From positions 1 to 32,756 of the forward strand of contig JANYHG010000123.1 in NCBI GenBank assembly GCA_025359165.1: a stretch of 32,756 bases of DNA, written 5' to 3'. The stretch comes from Hyphomicrobiaceae bacterium (GTDB lineage: Bacteria; Pseudomonadota; Alphaproteobacteria; Rhizobiales; Hyphomicrobiaceae). The notes under the pieces were generated by a model, which saw only the letters and a program-made list of their open reading frames with translations, was not told where the DNA came from and ran no database searches. Position numbers and translations under genes: made by a program. This document shows positions 25,386-32,756 of the stretch, in pieces (the stretch's first letter is position 1; the number at the start of each line of letters is the position of its first letter).

Positions 25386-27835
25386 GCTGACGCCGGCTCA
25401 GTTGTCATCGCTGCCGGACTGGCAGGTGGCGCAGACGATTTTGGCGGAGCGGCCGCAGTTTGCGCCTTTTGCGCCACGGCCGCGGGTTGCCCATTTAGGG
25501 CGGCAAGAACGTCGGCGCGTGGTCCGAAGGCTTTCTGCACACCACGCTCCAGATACAGCAACGTGTCGGCTTGCTGGATGGCCTGCACGCGATGCGACAC
25601 GAAAATGATGCTCTGACCGCGCTTGCGCATGCCGTCGATCGCGGCTGACAGAGCGACATCGCCGGCGCGGTCTAGGTTGGCGTTGGCCTCGTCGAGTACG
25701 ACGACGGCGGGATTGCGGAACAGCGCGCGCGCCAAGGCGATACGCTGACGCTGACCACCGGACAGGTGCGTGCCGAACGCACCGAGTTCGGTGGTGTAGC
25801 CGTTCGGTAGCGACATGATCAGTTCGTGCGCGTGCGCCGCCGTTGCCGCAGCAATGATCTCGTCGTCTGTGGCGTCCGCACGGAAACGCCCGATGTTTTC
25901 GCGCACCGTCCCTGAGAACAGCTCCATGTCCTGCGGCAGATATCCGACGTGCTGGCCGAGTTGTTCGCTGTCCCAACGCCCGATCTCGACGCCGTCGAGC
26001 TTGATGCCGCCGCCGGCTGGCGGCCACAAACCGACCAAGGCCCGCGTCAACGACGACTTGCCGGATGCGCTCGGACCAATGACGGCGAGCATCTGGCCCG
26101 GCTTCACCTCAAAATTGACGTTGGTGAGAATGGCCTGCTTCGAATTCGGCGCGGCGACACGGAGACCCATGATCTCAAGATGCCCTTTGGGCTTGGGCAT
26201 GGCGATGCTGCCGGTCACGGGCGGCGTCTGGGCGAGGAGAGCTTCGAGCTTCTTGTAGCCTTCGTAGGCTTTGAGCGAGCTGCGCCAATGCGTGATCACC
26301 TGTTCGACAGGGGCTAACGCGCGACCGAAGATGATCGTGGCGGCGATGATCGAGCCGGAGCTGATTTCACCCTTCAAAGCCAGCGCTGCCCCAATCGCGA
26401 GCATGACCGACTGCAGCAGAAGCCTTAGCGTTTTGGAAACGGAGGAAATGCCGCCGAGGATGTCCGACGCGTAGACCTGCCAGGCGAGCGCTTCCTGATT
26501 CAGCTTCTGCCAGCGCTGGCGATACGCCCCGATCATGCCCATGGCGGTGATGGCTTCGGCATTGCGCTGGCCGGTCTCGGCCATTTCCATACCGCGCACG
26601 GCGGACTTCTGACTTTCCAACAGGGGTGCGCGGCTGCGCGAGTCGCTGAGATAGGCGGTCAGCAACAGCAATCCGCAACCGGCAAGCGCCGACAGTCCGA
26701 GCGTCCAGTGCGTCGCGAAAATGACGAGGAGATATATCGGCGCCCACCAGACGTCGAAGAACGTCATCGGCGCAGGGCCGGCGACGAAATTGCGGAGCGT
26801 ATCGAGATCGCGCAGGGCCGCGGTCGGCGAGCCGGTGGCTCCGATACTCGACTTGAGCGAGGCTTCGAAAATGCGATCGCCGATGCGTTGATCGATCTCT
26901 ATGCCGATGCGCGTGATGATGCGCGACCGCACGAGTTCAAGCACGCCGATGATCGCATAGACGGCAGTGGTGAGCGCGAGCAGTGCGATCAATGTCGGGA
27001 TGCTGCCCGACGTCATGACGCGGTCGTAGACCTGCAGCATGAAAAGAGGGCCGGCCAACATGAGAATGTTGATCACGCAGCTGAACCAACCAACGGCATG
27101 GATGGCGCGGCGGCTGGCATTGAGCGCCAACCACATCTCGCCCTTCTTGGTCAGTTTGTGCACCGGCGGCGGGGACAAAGCCGCAGGTGCCTCGATGGCC
27201 GGCGACGGCGGCGTATGCGTCGACGATCCGGGCTTGGCATCTGTGCCTGCGGCCAAGCGTTCGGCCGCTGCTTGCGGCGTTTCAGGGCGTGCGCGAGCCT
27301 TACGCGCAGCCTTCGGGATGGCGGGCTCGGCAGGTGTTTTCGTGGATGGTTCGGCACGCCGACAGGCTTGCTTGTTCGCCGTCTCCGTGTCGGGGCCAAC
27401 CGAAATCTGGACCTGGGTTGGTAAGGGTGCGGTCGGGGTGAGCCTTGGAGCGCCGACAAGGGCGGATATTTGTGGCGATCCGACGGGAGACGCAATCTCC
27501 TCTGGCGGCACTTCGATCGGAGTTGGTGCAGGCTGCGGTTGAGCAGGCGCTACGGCTGGGATCGGCGGCGTCTTCGCTTCGGCGACGGGGACTTCAGCTG
27601 GCGGATCGTCGTGGGACGACGTCTCGCGGTGGAACGCCAGCGTCGCCAAATGCTGTTGCAATCTCGGCAGTGGCAGCGCGGTCGGGCGTTCGCCGTCTTC
27701 GGTCCGCCATCGCCCGACAATCGCGCGTAGCCGGCGTGCGTTATCCGACAAGACGTCATCGATGCCGCCAGCGGTATCGCCAGCGTCAGTCTGAAGACTT
27801 GCGTTCGGCATCGATGGCGCTGCGGAACCCGGCAC
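25382..27835 (-). CDS. Type I secretion ABC transporter, ATPase-permease, with long N-terminal extension
   Basis: An 817-residue exporter half-transporter of the PrtD/RsaD type. Residues about 235-540 form the membrane domain (RAIHAVGWFSCVINILMLAG, FFDVWWAPIYLLVIF). The ATPase domain has Walker A GPSASGKS (587-594), the signature LSGGQ (691-695), Walker B VVVLDEA (711-717) and switch His748. About 230 residues before the first membrane helix are Pro/Ala/Thr-rich low complexity except for a predicted helical patch (NARRLRAIVGRWR, ALPLPRLQQHLATL); PrtD-type proteins normally start near the membrane domain. The C-terminal 35 residues are also Ala/Pro-rich. The start is probably GTG 27835; an in-frame ATG lies at 27811. 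There is no recognisable substrate or TolC gene nearby. Confidence 0.93.
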   Translation of the reverse strand: MPGSAAPSMPNASLQTDAGDTAGGIDDVLSDNARRLRAIVGRWRTEDGERPTALPLPRLQQHLATLAFHRETSSHDDPPAEVPVAEAKTPPIPAVAPAQPQPAPTPIEVPPEEIASPVGSPQISALVGAPRLTPTAPLPTQVQISVGPDTETANKQACRRAEPSTKTPAEPAIPKAARKARARPETPQAAAERLAAGTDAKPGSSTHTPPSPAIEAPAALSPPPVHKLTKKGEMWLALNASRRAIHAVGWFSCVINILMLAGPLFMLQVYDRVMTSGSIPTLIALLALTTAVYAIIGVLELVRSRIITRIGIEIDQRIGDRIFEASLKSSIGATGSPTAALRDLDTLRNFVAGPAPMTFFDVWWAPIYLLVIFATHWTLGLSALAGCGLLLLTAYLSDSRSRAPLLESQKSAVRGMEMAETGQRNAEAITAMGMIGAYRQRWQKLNQEALAWQVYASDILGGISSVSKTLRLLLQSVMLAIGAALALKGEISSGSIIAATIIFGRALAPVEQVITHWRSSLKAYEGYKKLEALLAQTPPVTGSIAMPKPKGHLEIMGLRVAAPNSKQAILTNVNFEVKPGQMLAVIGPSASGKSSLTRALVGLWPPAGGGIKLDGVEIGRWDSEQLGQHVGYLPQDMELFSGTVRENIGRFRADATDDEIIAAATAAHAHELIMSLPNGYTTELGAFGTHLSGGQRQRIALARALFRNPAVVVLDEANANLDRAGDVALSAAIDGMRKRGQSIIFVSHRVQAIQQADTLLYLERGVQKAFGPRADVLAALNGQPAAVAQKAQTAAAPPKSSAPPASPAAMTTEPASA

Positions 27836-28091
27836 GTGTGCGGTCTCTATTGCCTCTAGATCTGATCGTCGGCTGTCCGCTCAGCACTGGCGCAATGCGC
27901 CCGTCGTCTGGGAACAACCGGGTCGACAATGCACGCGGCATGGTGAGGATTTGATTAAATGTGGGCACGGATAAATCGGAGAGAAGCGCCAGTGTTACGT
28001 GGCGGAGCAAAAGGCGACGGTGATTAAGGAATTTTTAGGCAGACCCTGCGATTATGTGGTTAGTAAGGTTTTGCCCAGACTGGAGTATGGC

Positions 28092-28475
28092 ATGCGGTTG
28101 ACGTCGCTCATTGGAATTGCCGCAGTCACTGCGAGCTTTGGGGCCTTTGTGCCGGAAACCGTGCAGGCGTTTGGATCGGAGCCATTCGTGGCGCGAGAAG
28201 GGCGCGACCTAGCGCTGGGGGCACGTCGCTGGGTTGGACGTGGAGATTGCACGGGCCAGTCCACCATGTGCGATGATCCCTATGCGTATCGCTATGTGCG
28301 CCGCCCTTGGTATCCAGGTTATAACAGCGGCTACTGGGTGCCTGCGGAAGAGATGAAAAACCGTTATCGCTATTCCTACACCGGTCCGAAATATCGCTAC
28401 CATCCAGCTTGGGGCCGCGACAGAGATCTCGATCATCACAGCGATCATCACAGCGACAGCGCTCCGCTCAAATAA
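28092..28475 (+). CDS. Secreted Tyr/Arg/His-rich protein of unknown function
   Basis: A 127-residue protein with a Sec signal peptide (MRLTSLIGIAAVTASFGAFV, cleavage probably after VQA) and a mature part rich in Tyr, Arg, Pro and Trp: YAYRYVRRPWYPGYNSGYW, then YRYSYTGPKYRYHPAWG. A pair of Cys (RGDCTGQSTMCDD) may form a disulfide. The C-terminus carries a tandem DHHSDHHSD, a possible metal-binding tail. ATG 28092 has GGAG seven bases upstream; the frame is open back to 27999 but that leader is not signal-like. It is divergent from the ABC exporter and faces the DUF1236 gene across a bidirectional terminator. The Sec signal argues against it being the exporter's cargo. Confidence 0.75.
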   Translation: MRLTSLIGIAAVTASFGAFVPETVQAFGSEPFVAREGRDLALGARRWVGRGDCTGQSTMCDDPYAYRYVRRPWYPGYNSGYWVPAEEMKNRYRYSYTGPKYRYHPAWGRDRDLDHHSDHHSDSAPLK

Positions 28476-28497
28476 GCGAAACATGATCCGGAATTAA

Positions 28498-28543
28498 AAA
28501 CAGCGCGTCGATGGCTTTGCCGTCGGCGCGCTGTTTGTTTTTT
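28498..28543. terminator. Bidirectional rho-independent terminator
   Basis: A stem of AAACAGCGCG (28498-28507) with CGCGCTGTTT (28527-28536), continued inward by CGATGGC/GCCGTCG with one wobble, encloses a small loop. On the plus strand it is followed by GTTTTTT; on the minus strand it runs into GTTTTTAA. It sits between converging genes ending at 28475 and 28545, so it should end both transcripts. Confidence 0.88.
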
Positions 28544-28544
28544 A

Positions 28545-29411
28545 TCAGGTGGTCAGCGCAAGAATATCGATGATGACGAAACTGACCGGATCGATGATGC
28601 AAACCCGATCATCGACGATGAAGTAACGGTAACGGCGATACTCCGGAACGATGACGACGATATCTTCGGGTATCTCGTAGAACTTTGCGGTGCGGGGAAC
28701 AGCGACGCCGACGTTGACCGCGATGTTCAAGGTAACGCGGGCATCTGATCTGTGTCGGGCGAAATTCGTCGTCACCTCGGTGCGCCGCTCCTGTGGGATT
28801 TGAACGCGCGGCGCGGTGCTATCGGCACCGGGAGCAACTGCTCCGCGTTCGGCCTTCGGGTCGCCACCGACGGTAGAACGCTCCCGCTGGTCGATGTCCT
28901 TGGTGCCTTTCGCTGCTTCGCCCGTCGCGCGCTTGTTCAGGTCTCGGTCGGGACTAGCGTCGGCCTTGGATGCGCCCTCTCGTTCGGACTTGCCTTTACC
29001 GTCACTCTTGTCCTGTGCCGATTTGGCTGAGTCTTTGCGATCGCCTGGCTCTTTGGACTCGGCAGTGCCTTTGCCTTTCGCGTCCGACTTCCCGTCGGAT
29101 TGGCTGTCGCTTGATTTTTGGGTTTCGGCTTTCGAAGCTGGCGCGGCCGTGGCCTTACCGGGCGCTGTCGTCGGTGCTCCGCGCTTATCTGCAGCTCCGT
29201 TCCGTTCGGGAATGCGGTCGGCACTGCCGCCCGAAGGTTGCCCGCTCGGTCCGCCCGTGGCGCCACCACTCTGCACCGCGCCGCCTTGCGCTGCACCACC
29301 CTGTGTAGCGCCTCCGCCACCACCAGCTCCGCCCTCGGACTTTTGGGCGTACGCCGATGTGACCGCTAACAATGATACGAGGCCGACAGTTGTGAAAAGC
29401 TTGTGTTTCAT
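28545..29411 (-). CDS. DUF1236-domain secreted protein with Gly/Ala- and Lys/Ser/Asp-rich region
   Basis: A 288-residue exported protein. The signal peptide is MKHKLFTTVGLVSLLAVTSA with cleavage after YAQ. Residues about 24-190 are low complexity: first Gly/Ala/Gln (GGAGGGGGATQGGAAQGGAV), then Lys/Ser/Asp/Gly (SDGKSDAKGKGTAESKE). The C-terminal 85 residues are DUF1236-like: VNVGVAVPRTAKFYEIPEDI, then VPEYRRYRYFIVDDRVCIIDP and a final hydrophobic IVIIDILAL. DUF1236 is frequent in Bradyrhizobium and relatives; its function is unknown. ATG 29411 has GGAG nine bases upstream; the frame is open to 29684 but that leader precedes the promoter. An EcfG-type promoter at 29449-29475 predicts control by the general stress response. 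Confidence 0.85.
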   Translation of the reverse strand: MKHKLFTTVGLVSLLAVTSAYAQKSEGGAGGGGGATQGGAAQGGAVQSGGATGGPSGQPSGGSADRIPERNGAADKRGAPTTAPGKATAAPASKAETQKSSDSQSDGKSDAKGKGTAESKEPGDRKDSAKSAQDKSDGKGKSEREGASKADASPDRDLNKRATGEAAKGTKDIDQRERSTVGGDPKAERGAVAPGADSTAPRVQIPQERRTEVTTNFARHRSDARVTLNIAVNVGVAVPRTAKFYEIPEDIVVIVPEYRRYRYFIVDDRVCIIDPVSFVIIDILALTT

Positions 29412-29448
29412 AATGTTATCTCCGCTGTGGAAAGACTGCTTCGCGGCG

Positions 29449-29475
29449 TTAACGCAAATGTTTCGGGTCCGTTCC
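29449..29475 (-). promoter_or_regulatory. EcfG-type general stress response promoter
   Basis: Read on the minus strand, GGAAC (29475-29471), a 16-base spacer and CGTTAA (29454-29449) match the alphaproteobacterial EcfG consensus GGAAC-N16/17-CGTT exactly. The -10 box ends 38 bases before the ATG of the DUF1236 gene, giving a short leader that still contains GGAG. Function is inferred from this match and position. Confidence 0.65.
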
Positions 29476-29717
29476 CGACCGATGATTGTGTGCATTGCAC
29501 TTTTGATTGAGCGAAATCGTCGGTGGACAGGCCGGGGCACCCGTCGGTATGAGTTATCGCTGGATAGAGTTGTTGGCGATGCGGGCTTTGCGCTCGCCGG
29601 AGGTGGGCCGAACCGAGTTGGCCCGGCCGAAATTATAGTCGGCGGCCTCCGGGACAGGGGATCGCTTGGTGTTCCGGATAGCACGTAATGTCTCTAGGTC
29701 ATTGTTTTCTAGGACTT

Positions 29718-29757
29718 CTTATCGAAAGCGCTTCACACTTTTGCGGAAGCGCACTAG
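29718..29757 (+). repeat. Short interspersed repeat, copy B
   Basis: Runs from CTTATCGAAAGCGCTTCACA to GCGGAAGCGCACTAG, ending ten bases before the der start. It resembles 14098-14139 in block order and spacing. Inner words AGCGCTTC and GGAAGCGC could fold into a small hairpin. Confidence 0.45.
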
Positions 29758-29766
29758 AACCCGGCC

Positions 29767-31170
29767 ATGACACAGAATTCGGCCATGACGCATCGCCCGT
29801 CCATCGCAATAGTCGGCCGCCCCAACGTGGGTAAGTCGACGCTTTACAACCGCCTTACCGATACGCGCGACGCACTCGTTTCAGATCTGCCAGGACTGAC
29901 GCGGGATCGGCGCGAGGGCGAGGCAAAAATCGGCGGTCACTTGCTGACCATTGTCGATACCGCCGGGCTCGAGGAGGCTGCCAAGGGCTCGATCCAGGCA
30001 CGCATGCGCGCGCAGAGCGAGGCGGCGTTGGAGACGGCAGATCTGATCTTGTTCGTGATCGACGCCAAAGAAGGCATCACCGCATCCGATCAGGTGTTCG
30101 CTCGTATCGCGCGTAATGCCGGGAAACCGGTCATCGCGGTGGCGAACAAAAGCGAAGGCAAAAAGGCCGTCGAGGGCTATTACGACACCTACGCATTGGG
30201 ATTTGGGGATCCTGTGGCGATCTCGGCCGAACATGGCGAGGGGCTGGACGAACTCGACCGCGACATTCTCGCAGCGCTCGGACTGAAGGCAGCACCGCGG
30301 CGTAAGAAAAAGGTCGATCCGGATGCGCCTATCGTCGAGGAAATCGCGGAAGATGCGCCGCAGCGGCCGATACGGGTTGCCATCGTCGGACGTCCCAATG
30401 CGGGGAAATCGACACTGGTCAATTCGCTGCTCGGCGAAGATCGCATGATCACCGGCCCGGAACCTGGCCTCACGCGCGATTCGGTCGCGACGGATACCGA
30501 GTGGCAGGGCCGGGCGATCAAGCTGTTTGACACGGCAGGTTTGCGCAAGAAGGCCAAGATCCACGAGAAGGGCGAATTGCTGTCAGCCTCCGACGCGGTG
30601 CGCGCGATACGGTTCGCCGAAGTGGTGGTGGTGCTGATCGACGCCGAGCGGCCGCTTGAGCAGCAGGATCTGATCATTGCGGAAATGGTGGCAGAGGAAG
30701 GTCGCGCGCTGGTGCTCGCCGTCAACAAATGGGATCTGGTCGAGGACAAGAACAAGGCACTGGCGAGTATCCGGGAAGATATCGCAACCAAGCTCAGCCA
30801 AGTGCAGGGCGTGACGCTCGTGACGCTGTCGGCGCGTTCGGGACGTGGCCTCGAGCGGTTGCAGGACGGAGTGCTGAAGGCGCATGAAATCTGGAACAAG
30901 CGCGTGTCGACCAACAAGCTTAACCAGTGGCTCGCCAGCGCGCTGCAGCGCCATGCGGCCCCGGCATCGAAAGGGCGGCGCATCAAGATCCGTTATATGA
31001 CGCAAGCCTCGGCGCGGCCGCCGACGTTCATCGCATTCACGTCGCAGTCGGGTGGCTTGCCGCAGTCCTACATCAAGTATCTGACCAATAGTCTGCGCGA
31101 GGCGTTCGACCTGCCGGGCACGCCGATCCGGTTCCAGTTGCGACAGACGCACAACCCTTTCGTGGATTAG
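29767..31170 (+). CDS. der: Ribosome biogenesis GTPase Der (EngA)
   Basis: A 467-residue protein with two tandem GTPase domains and a C-terminal KH-like domain, needed for 50S subunit maturation. The first P-loop is GRPNVGKS (17-24) with DTAGLEE as G3 and NKSE in place of the usual NKxD; the second P-loop is GRPNAGKS with DTAGLRKK and a standard NKWD. The change in the first domain's G4 motif (NKSEGK) is common in alphaproteobacterial Der. The interdomain linker contains PRRKKKVDPDAPIVEEIAED, and the end IRFQLRQTHNPF matches the family. ATG 29767 and ATG 29785 (MTHRPSIAIVG) are both possible starts; the latter matches relatives more closely. Confidence 0.97.
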   Translation: MTQNSAMTHRPSIAIVGRPNVGKSTLYNRLTDTRDALVSDLPGLTRDRREGEAKIGGHLLTIVDTAGLEEAAKGSIQARMRAQSEAALETADLILFVIDAKEGITASDQVFARIARNAGKPVIAVANKSEGKKAVEGYYDTYALGFGDPVAISAEHGEGLDELDRDILAALGLKAAPRRKKKVDPDAPIVEEIAEDAPQRPIRVAIVGRPNAGKSTLVNSLLGEDRMITGPEPGLTRDSVATDTEWQGRAIKLFDTAGLRKKAKIHEKGELLSASDAVRAIRFAEVVVVLIDAERPLEQQDLIIAEMVAEEGRALVLAVNKWDLVEDKNKALASIREDIATKLSQVQGVTLVTLSARSGRGLERLQDGVLKAHEIWNKRVSTNKLNQWLASALQRHAAPASKGRRIKIRYMTQASARPPTFIAFTSQSGGLPQSYIKYLTNSLREAFDLPGTPIRFQLRQTHNPFVD

Positions 31171-31288
31171 GCGTTTACCATCCGCAGGGTTTTGCCTCGC
31201 CCGGTGCACCGGTATTCGTTAGCAGCGACGATTTGAGGCTGCGTGACACAGGTCCGCGCCGTTGTGGCCCTTTCGAGGATACGTGCCT

Positions 31289-31564
31289 ATGATGTTCCGC
31301 TTCAGTTCAATTCGCCAGATCGGTTTTGCCGTCGCCGCTTTCGCGCTGACGGTCGCGACAGTGTCGGCGGAAGCGCAGTCGACCAAGCGCGTGCGTAACG
31401 CCTGCGAATCTGATGCCCGCCGCCTGTGCCCGCGCGAAAAGGGCGACACGCCGGAAATGCGCTACTGCATGGAAGCCAAAGGCAAGCAGCTGTCGCGAAA
31501 TTGCATTCGGGCGCTGGAGGACGACGGGACAATCCCGCGCGGCTACTTCGGCAAGGGGCGCTGA
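31289..31564 (+). CDS. Small secreted Cys-rich protein
   Basis: A 91-residue protein with a Sec signal peptide (MMFRFSSIRQIGFAVAAFAL, cleavage probably after VSA or AEA). The mature part has four Cys in NACESDARRLCP, RYCMEAKGKQLSRNC, resembling the cysteine-rich repeat unit (C-x7-C ... C-x11-C) found in bacterial relatives of the GLG1/Cys_rich_FGFR repeat; one unit is present, so two disulfides are expected. It likely acts in the periplasm or outside; function is unknown. GAGGA precedes ATG 31289 by nine bases, and a second ATG follows directly at 31292. It lies between der and def on the same strand. Confidence 0.8.
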   Translation: MMFRFSSIRQIGFAVAAFALTVATVSAEAQSTKRVRNACESDARRLCPREKGDTPEMRYCMEAKGKQLSRNCIRALEDDGTIPRGYFGKGR

Positions 31565-31649
31565 GCGACTGGTTCGGCGAGCTCCGGAACACCGTTGACG
31601 GTTCCGTGGCGGAATTGACCTTGTGCCGTGCGCACATTATGTGACGGAC

Positions 31650-32168
31650 ATGGCCAAACTTCCGATCATTCTGCTGCCCGACCCCGTGTTGCGACGCGTT
31701 GCGGACCCTATCGTCACGATCGACGACGAGGTGCGCCGCCTCGCCGACGACATGCTCGAAACAATGTACAAGGCACCCGGTGTCGGATTGGCCGCGCCGC
31801 AGGTCGGCATTTCGCGGCGACTGATCGTGCTCGACGTGTCGGAGACGGACGACGAGAAAACGCCGTTTGTCATGATCAATCCGATGATCGTCAAACGTAG
31901 CGACAAGCCGAACGTGCACGAAGAAGGGTGCCTGTCGATCCCTGACGTGCGTGTCGAGATCGAACGTCCGGCTGAAGTGACGGTGGAATTTCTCGATCGT
32001 GAGGGTAAACGGCAGGAGCTGGCTGCCAGCGATCTGCTTGCCACCTGCATCCAACACGAAATCGATCATCTCGATGGCCGTCTGCTCATCGACTATATGT
32101 CGCGTCTGAAGCGCGACATGGTGATCCGCCGCTTCAAGAAGCTGGCGCGGGAGGCTGGCGGCGTCTGA
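31650..32168 (+). CDS. def: Peptide deformylase
   Basis: A 172-residue metalloenzyme that removes the formyl group from nascent proteins. All three family motifs are present: GVGLAAPQ (about 45-52), EEGCLSIP (metal-ligand Cys) and QHEIDHLDG (HExxH with two His ligands and the catalytic Glu). ATG 31650 gives [17 protein letters not shown], the standard N-terminus; an in-frame start at 31623 would add nine residues. fmt starts 48 bases after its stop, the classic def-fmt pair in which Fmt adds the formyl group that Def removes. Confidence 0.97.
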   Translation: MAKLPIILLPDPVLRRVADPIVTIDDEVRRLADDMLETMYKAPGVGLAAPQVGISRRLIVLDVSETDDEKTPFVMINPMIVKRSDKPNVHEEGCLSIPDVRVEIERPAEVTVEFLDREGKRQELAASDLLATCIQHEIDHLDGRLLIDYMSRLKRDMVIRRFKKLAREAGGV

Positions 32169-32216
32169 CGCCACCACGCCGCACATCGCCCCAGCACCAA
32201 CTCTCTCGAGACCGTC

Positions 32217-32756
32217 ATGTTACGTATCGTTTTCATGGGCACGCCGGAATTTTCTGTGCCGTCGCTGGCCGAAATTATCGGCGCCGGGCACGACGTCGTG
32301 GCCGTCTATTCGCAACCTCCGCGCCCGGCGGGACGCGGATTGGCGGAAACCAAATCGCCGGTGCACGCCTTCGCGGAAGCTGCGGGCATTGCCGTGCATA
32401 CGCCGAAATCACTTAAGACGACGGATGCGCAGGAGATTTTTCGGAGCCATGAAGCGGACGCCGCCGTCGTGGTCGCCTACGGGTTGTTGCTGCCGCAAAT
32501 CGTGCTCGATGCGCCGAGGCTCGGGTGCTTCAATCTGCATGCGTCGCTGTTGCCGCGCTGGCGGGGCGCGGCTCCTATCCAACGGGCGATCATGGCCGGC
32601 GATACCGAAACGGCCGCCATGGTGATGCGGATGGAAGCGGGTCTCGATACCGGTCCTGTATGTCTTGGCGAGCGGGTCCCGATCGGGGCCGATATGACGG
32701 CGGGCGAACTGCACGACGTCCTGTCGACGGGTGGCGCAAGTTTGCTGGTGCGGGCG
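32217..32756 (+). CDS. fmt: Methionyl-tRNA formyltransferase, N-terminal part (cut by window edge)
   Basis: The first 180 codons of the enzyme that formylates initiator Met-tRNA using 10-formyltetrahydrofolate. It opens [20 protein letters not shown], has the nucleotide-like fold motif [10 protein letters not shown], and the catalytic region [15 protein letters not shown] and [20 protein letters not shown], containing the conserved Asn and His of the SLLP loop. The reading frame stays open to the window end. It directly follows def, and the two are expected to be co-transcribed. Confidence 0.97.
   Translation, partial: MLRIVFMGTPEFSVPSLAEIIGAGHDVVAVYSQPPRPAGRGLAETKSPVHAFAEAAGIAVHTPKSLKTTDAQEIFRSHEADAAVVVAYGLLLPQIVLDAPRLGCFNLHASLLPRWRGAAPIQRAIMAGDTETAAMVMRMEAGLDTGPVCLGERVPIGADMTAGELHDVLSTGGASLLVRA

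Larger units (their letters stand above)
29412..29766. other. Intergenic gap between DUF1236 gene and der
   Basis: These 355 bases hold the divergent control region. Near the DUF1236 gene is the EcfG-type promoter (29449-29475). The middle is G+C-rich with no supported gene, despite frames that stay open. Close to der are two CTAGG(T/A)C-like words around 29694-29714 and the short interspersed repeat at 29718-29757. Confidence 0.6.

Noticed and set aside
24321-25616. A 431-codon open frame on the plus strand across the hlyD-type gene
   Set aside because: It is the mirror frame of a well-supported HlyD protein and crosses the coupled ABC-HlyD junction, with no domain or ribosome binding site.
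29412-29684. In-frame N-terminal extension of the DUF1236 protein
   Set aside because: It would bury the clear signal peptide at MKHKLFTTVG and overlap the EcfG-type promoter.
29767-31170. Altered G4 motif (NKSE) in the first GTPase domain of Der as a defect
   Set aside because: This variation is usual in alphaproteobacterial Der proteins, and the second domain is standard.
1-32756. tRNA or rRNA genes, CRISPR arrays, insertion sequences, toxin-antitoxin or phage-defence loci
   Set aside because: Intergenic regions are short and were read on both strands; none showed cloverleaf ends, regularly spaced repeats, transposase motifs or defence-type domains.

Overview
The window is G+C-rich chromosomal DNA from an alphaproteobacterium, most likely of the order Hyphomicrobiales (Rhizobiales). 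The main reasons are the order metK, PraR-type regulator, lnt, corC, ybeY, phoH; the thioredoxin/CnoX, LON-domain, Trm112 trio; a DUF1236 protein; a GGAAC-N16-CGTT promoter of the EcfG stress-sigma type; and intergenic palindromes of the kind scattered through Rhizobiales genomes. Genus cannot be fixed from what is visible. About 34 protein genes are supported. No tRNA, rRNA, CRISPR array, insertion sequence or prophage gene was seen.

Layout. 1-5.6 kb, minus strand: start of metK, a PraR-like regulator with its own promoter and a strong hairpin behind it, then upstream lnt, corC, ybeY and phoH in a tightly coupled operon (PhoH and YbeY: RNA metabolism; CorC-like CBS protein; Lnt: lipoprotein acylation). 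5.6-11.2 kb: accessory metabolism, with an atypical SDR protein, aquaporin Z, a secreted orphan, a 2-hydroxyacid dehydrogenase and a PYROXD2-like flavoprotein. 11.2-14 kb: an A-type Fe-S carrier, a secreted SH3 protein and a Tat-exported amidohydrolase. 14.3-18.8 kb, minus strand: ubiE and ispG (quinone and isoprenoid synthesis), then a small secreted protein, mmsB and maiA. 18.9-24 kb, plus strand: map, radC, a YbaK/ProX-type tRNA deacylase, then cnoX, LON-domain and Trm112. 24-27.8 kb, minus strand: a two-gene type I secretion exporter (ABC ATPase-permease plus HlyD adaptor). 28-29.4 kb: a Tyr/His-rich secreted protein and a DUF1236 protein facing each other across a bidirectional terminator. 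29.7-32.8 kb, plus strand: der, a Cys-rich secreted protein, def and the start of fmt.

Several genes form functional pairs: def and fmt (with map elsewhere in the window) handle N-terminal formyl-Met; ispG and ubiE both feed isoprenoid quinones; phoH, ybeY and der concern RNA or ribosome maturation; lnt and the periplasmic proteins concern the envelope.

No clearly new multi-gene system stands out. The most useful leads are an orphan type I exporter whose ABC subunit carries about 230 extra N-terminal residues, a pair of near-identical 48-bp palindromic elements 4.4 kb apart, an EcfG-type promoter on the DUF1236 gene, and an SDR protein that has lost the catalytic Ser and Lys.
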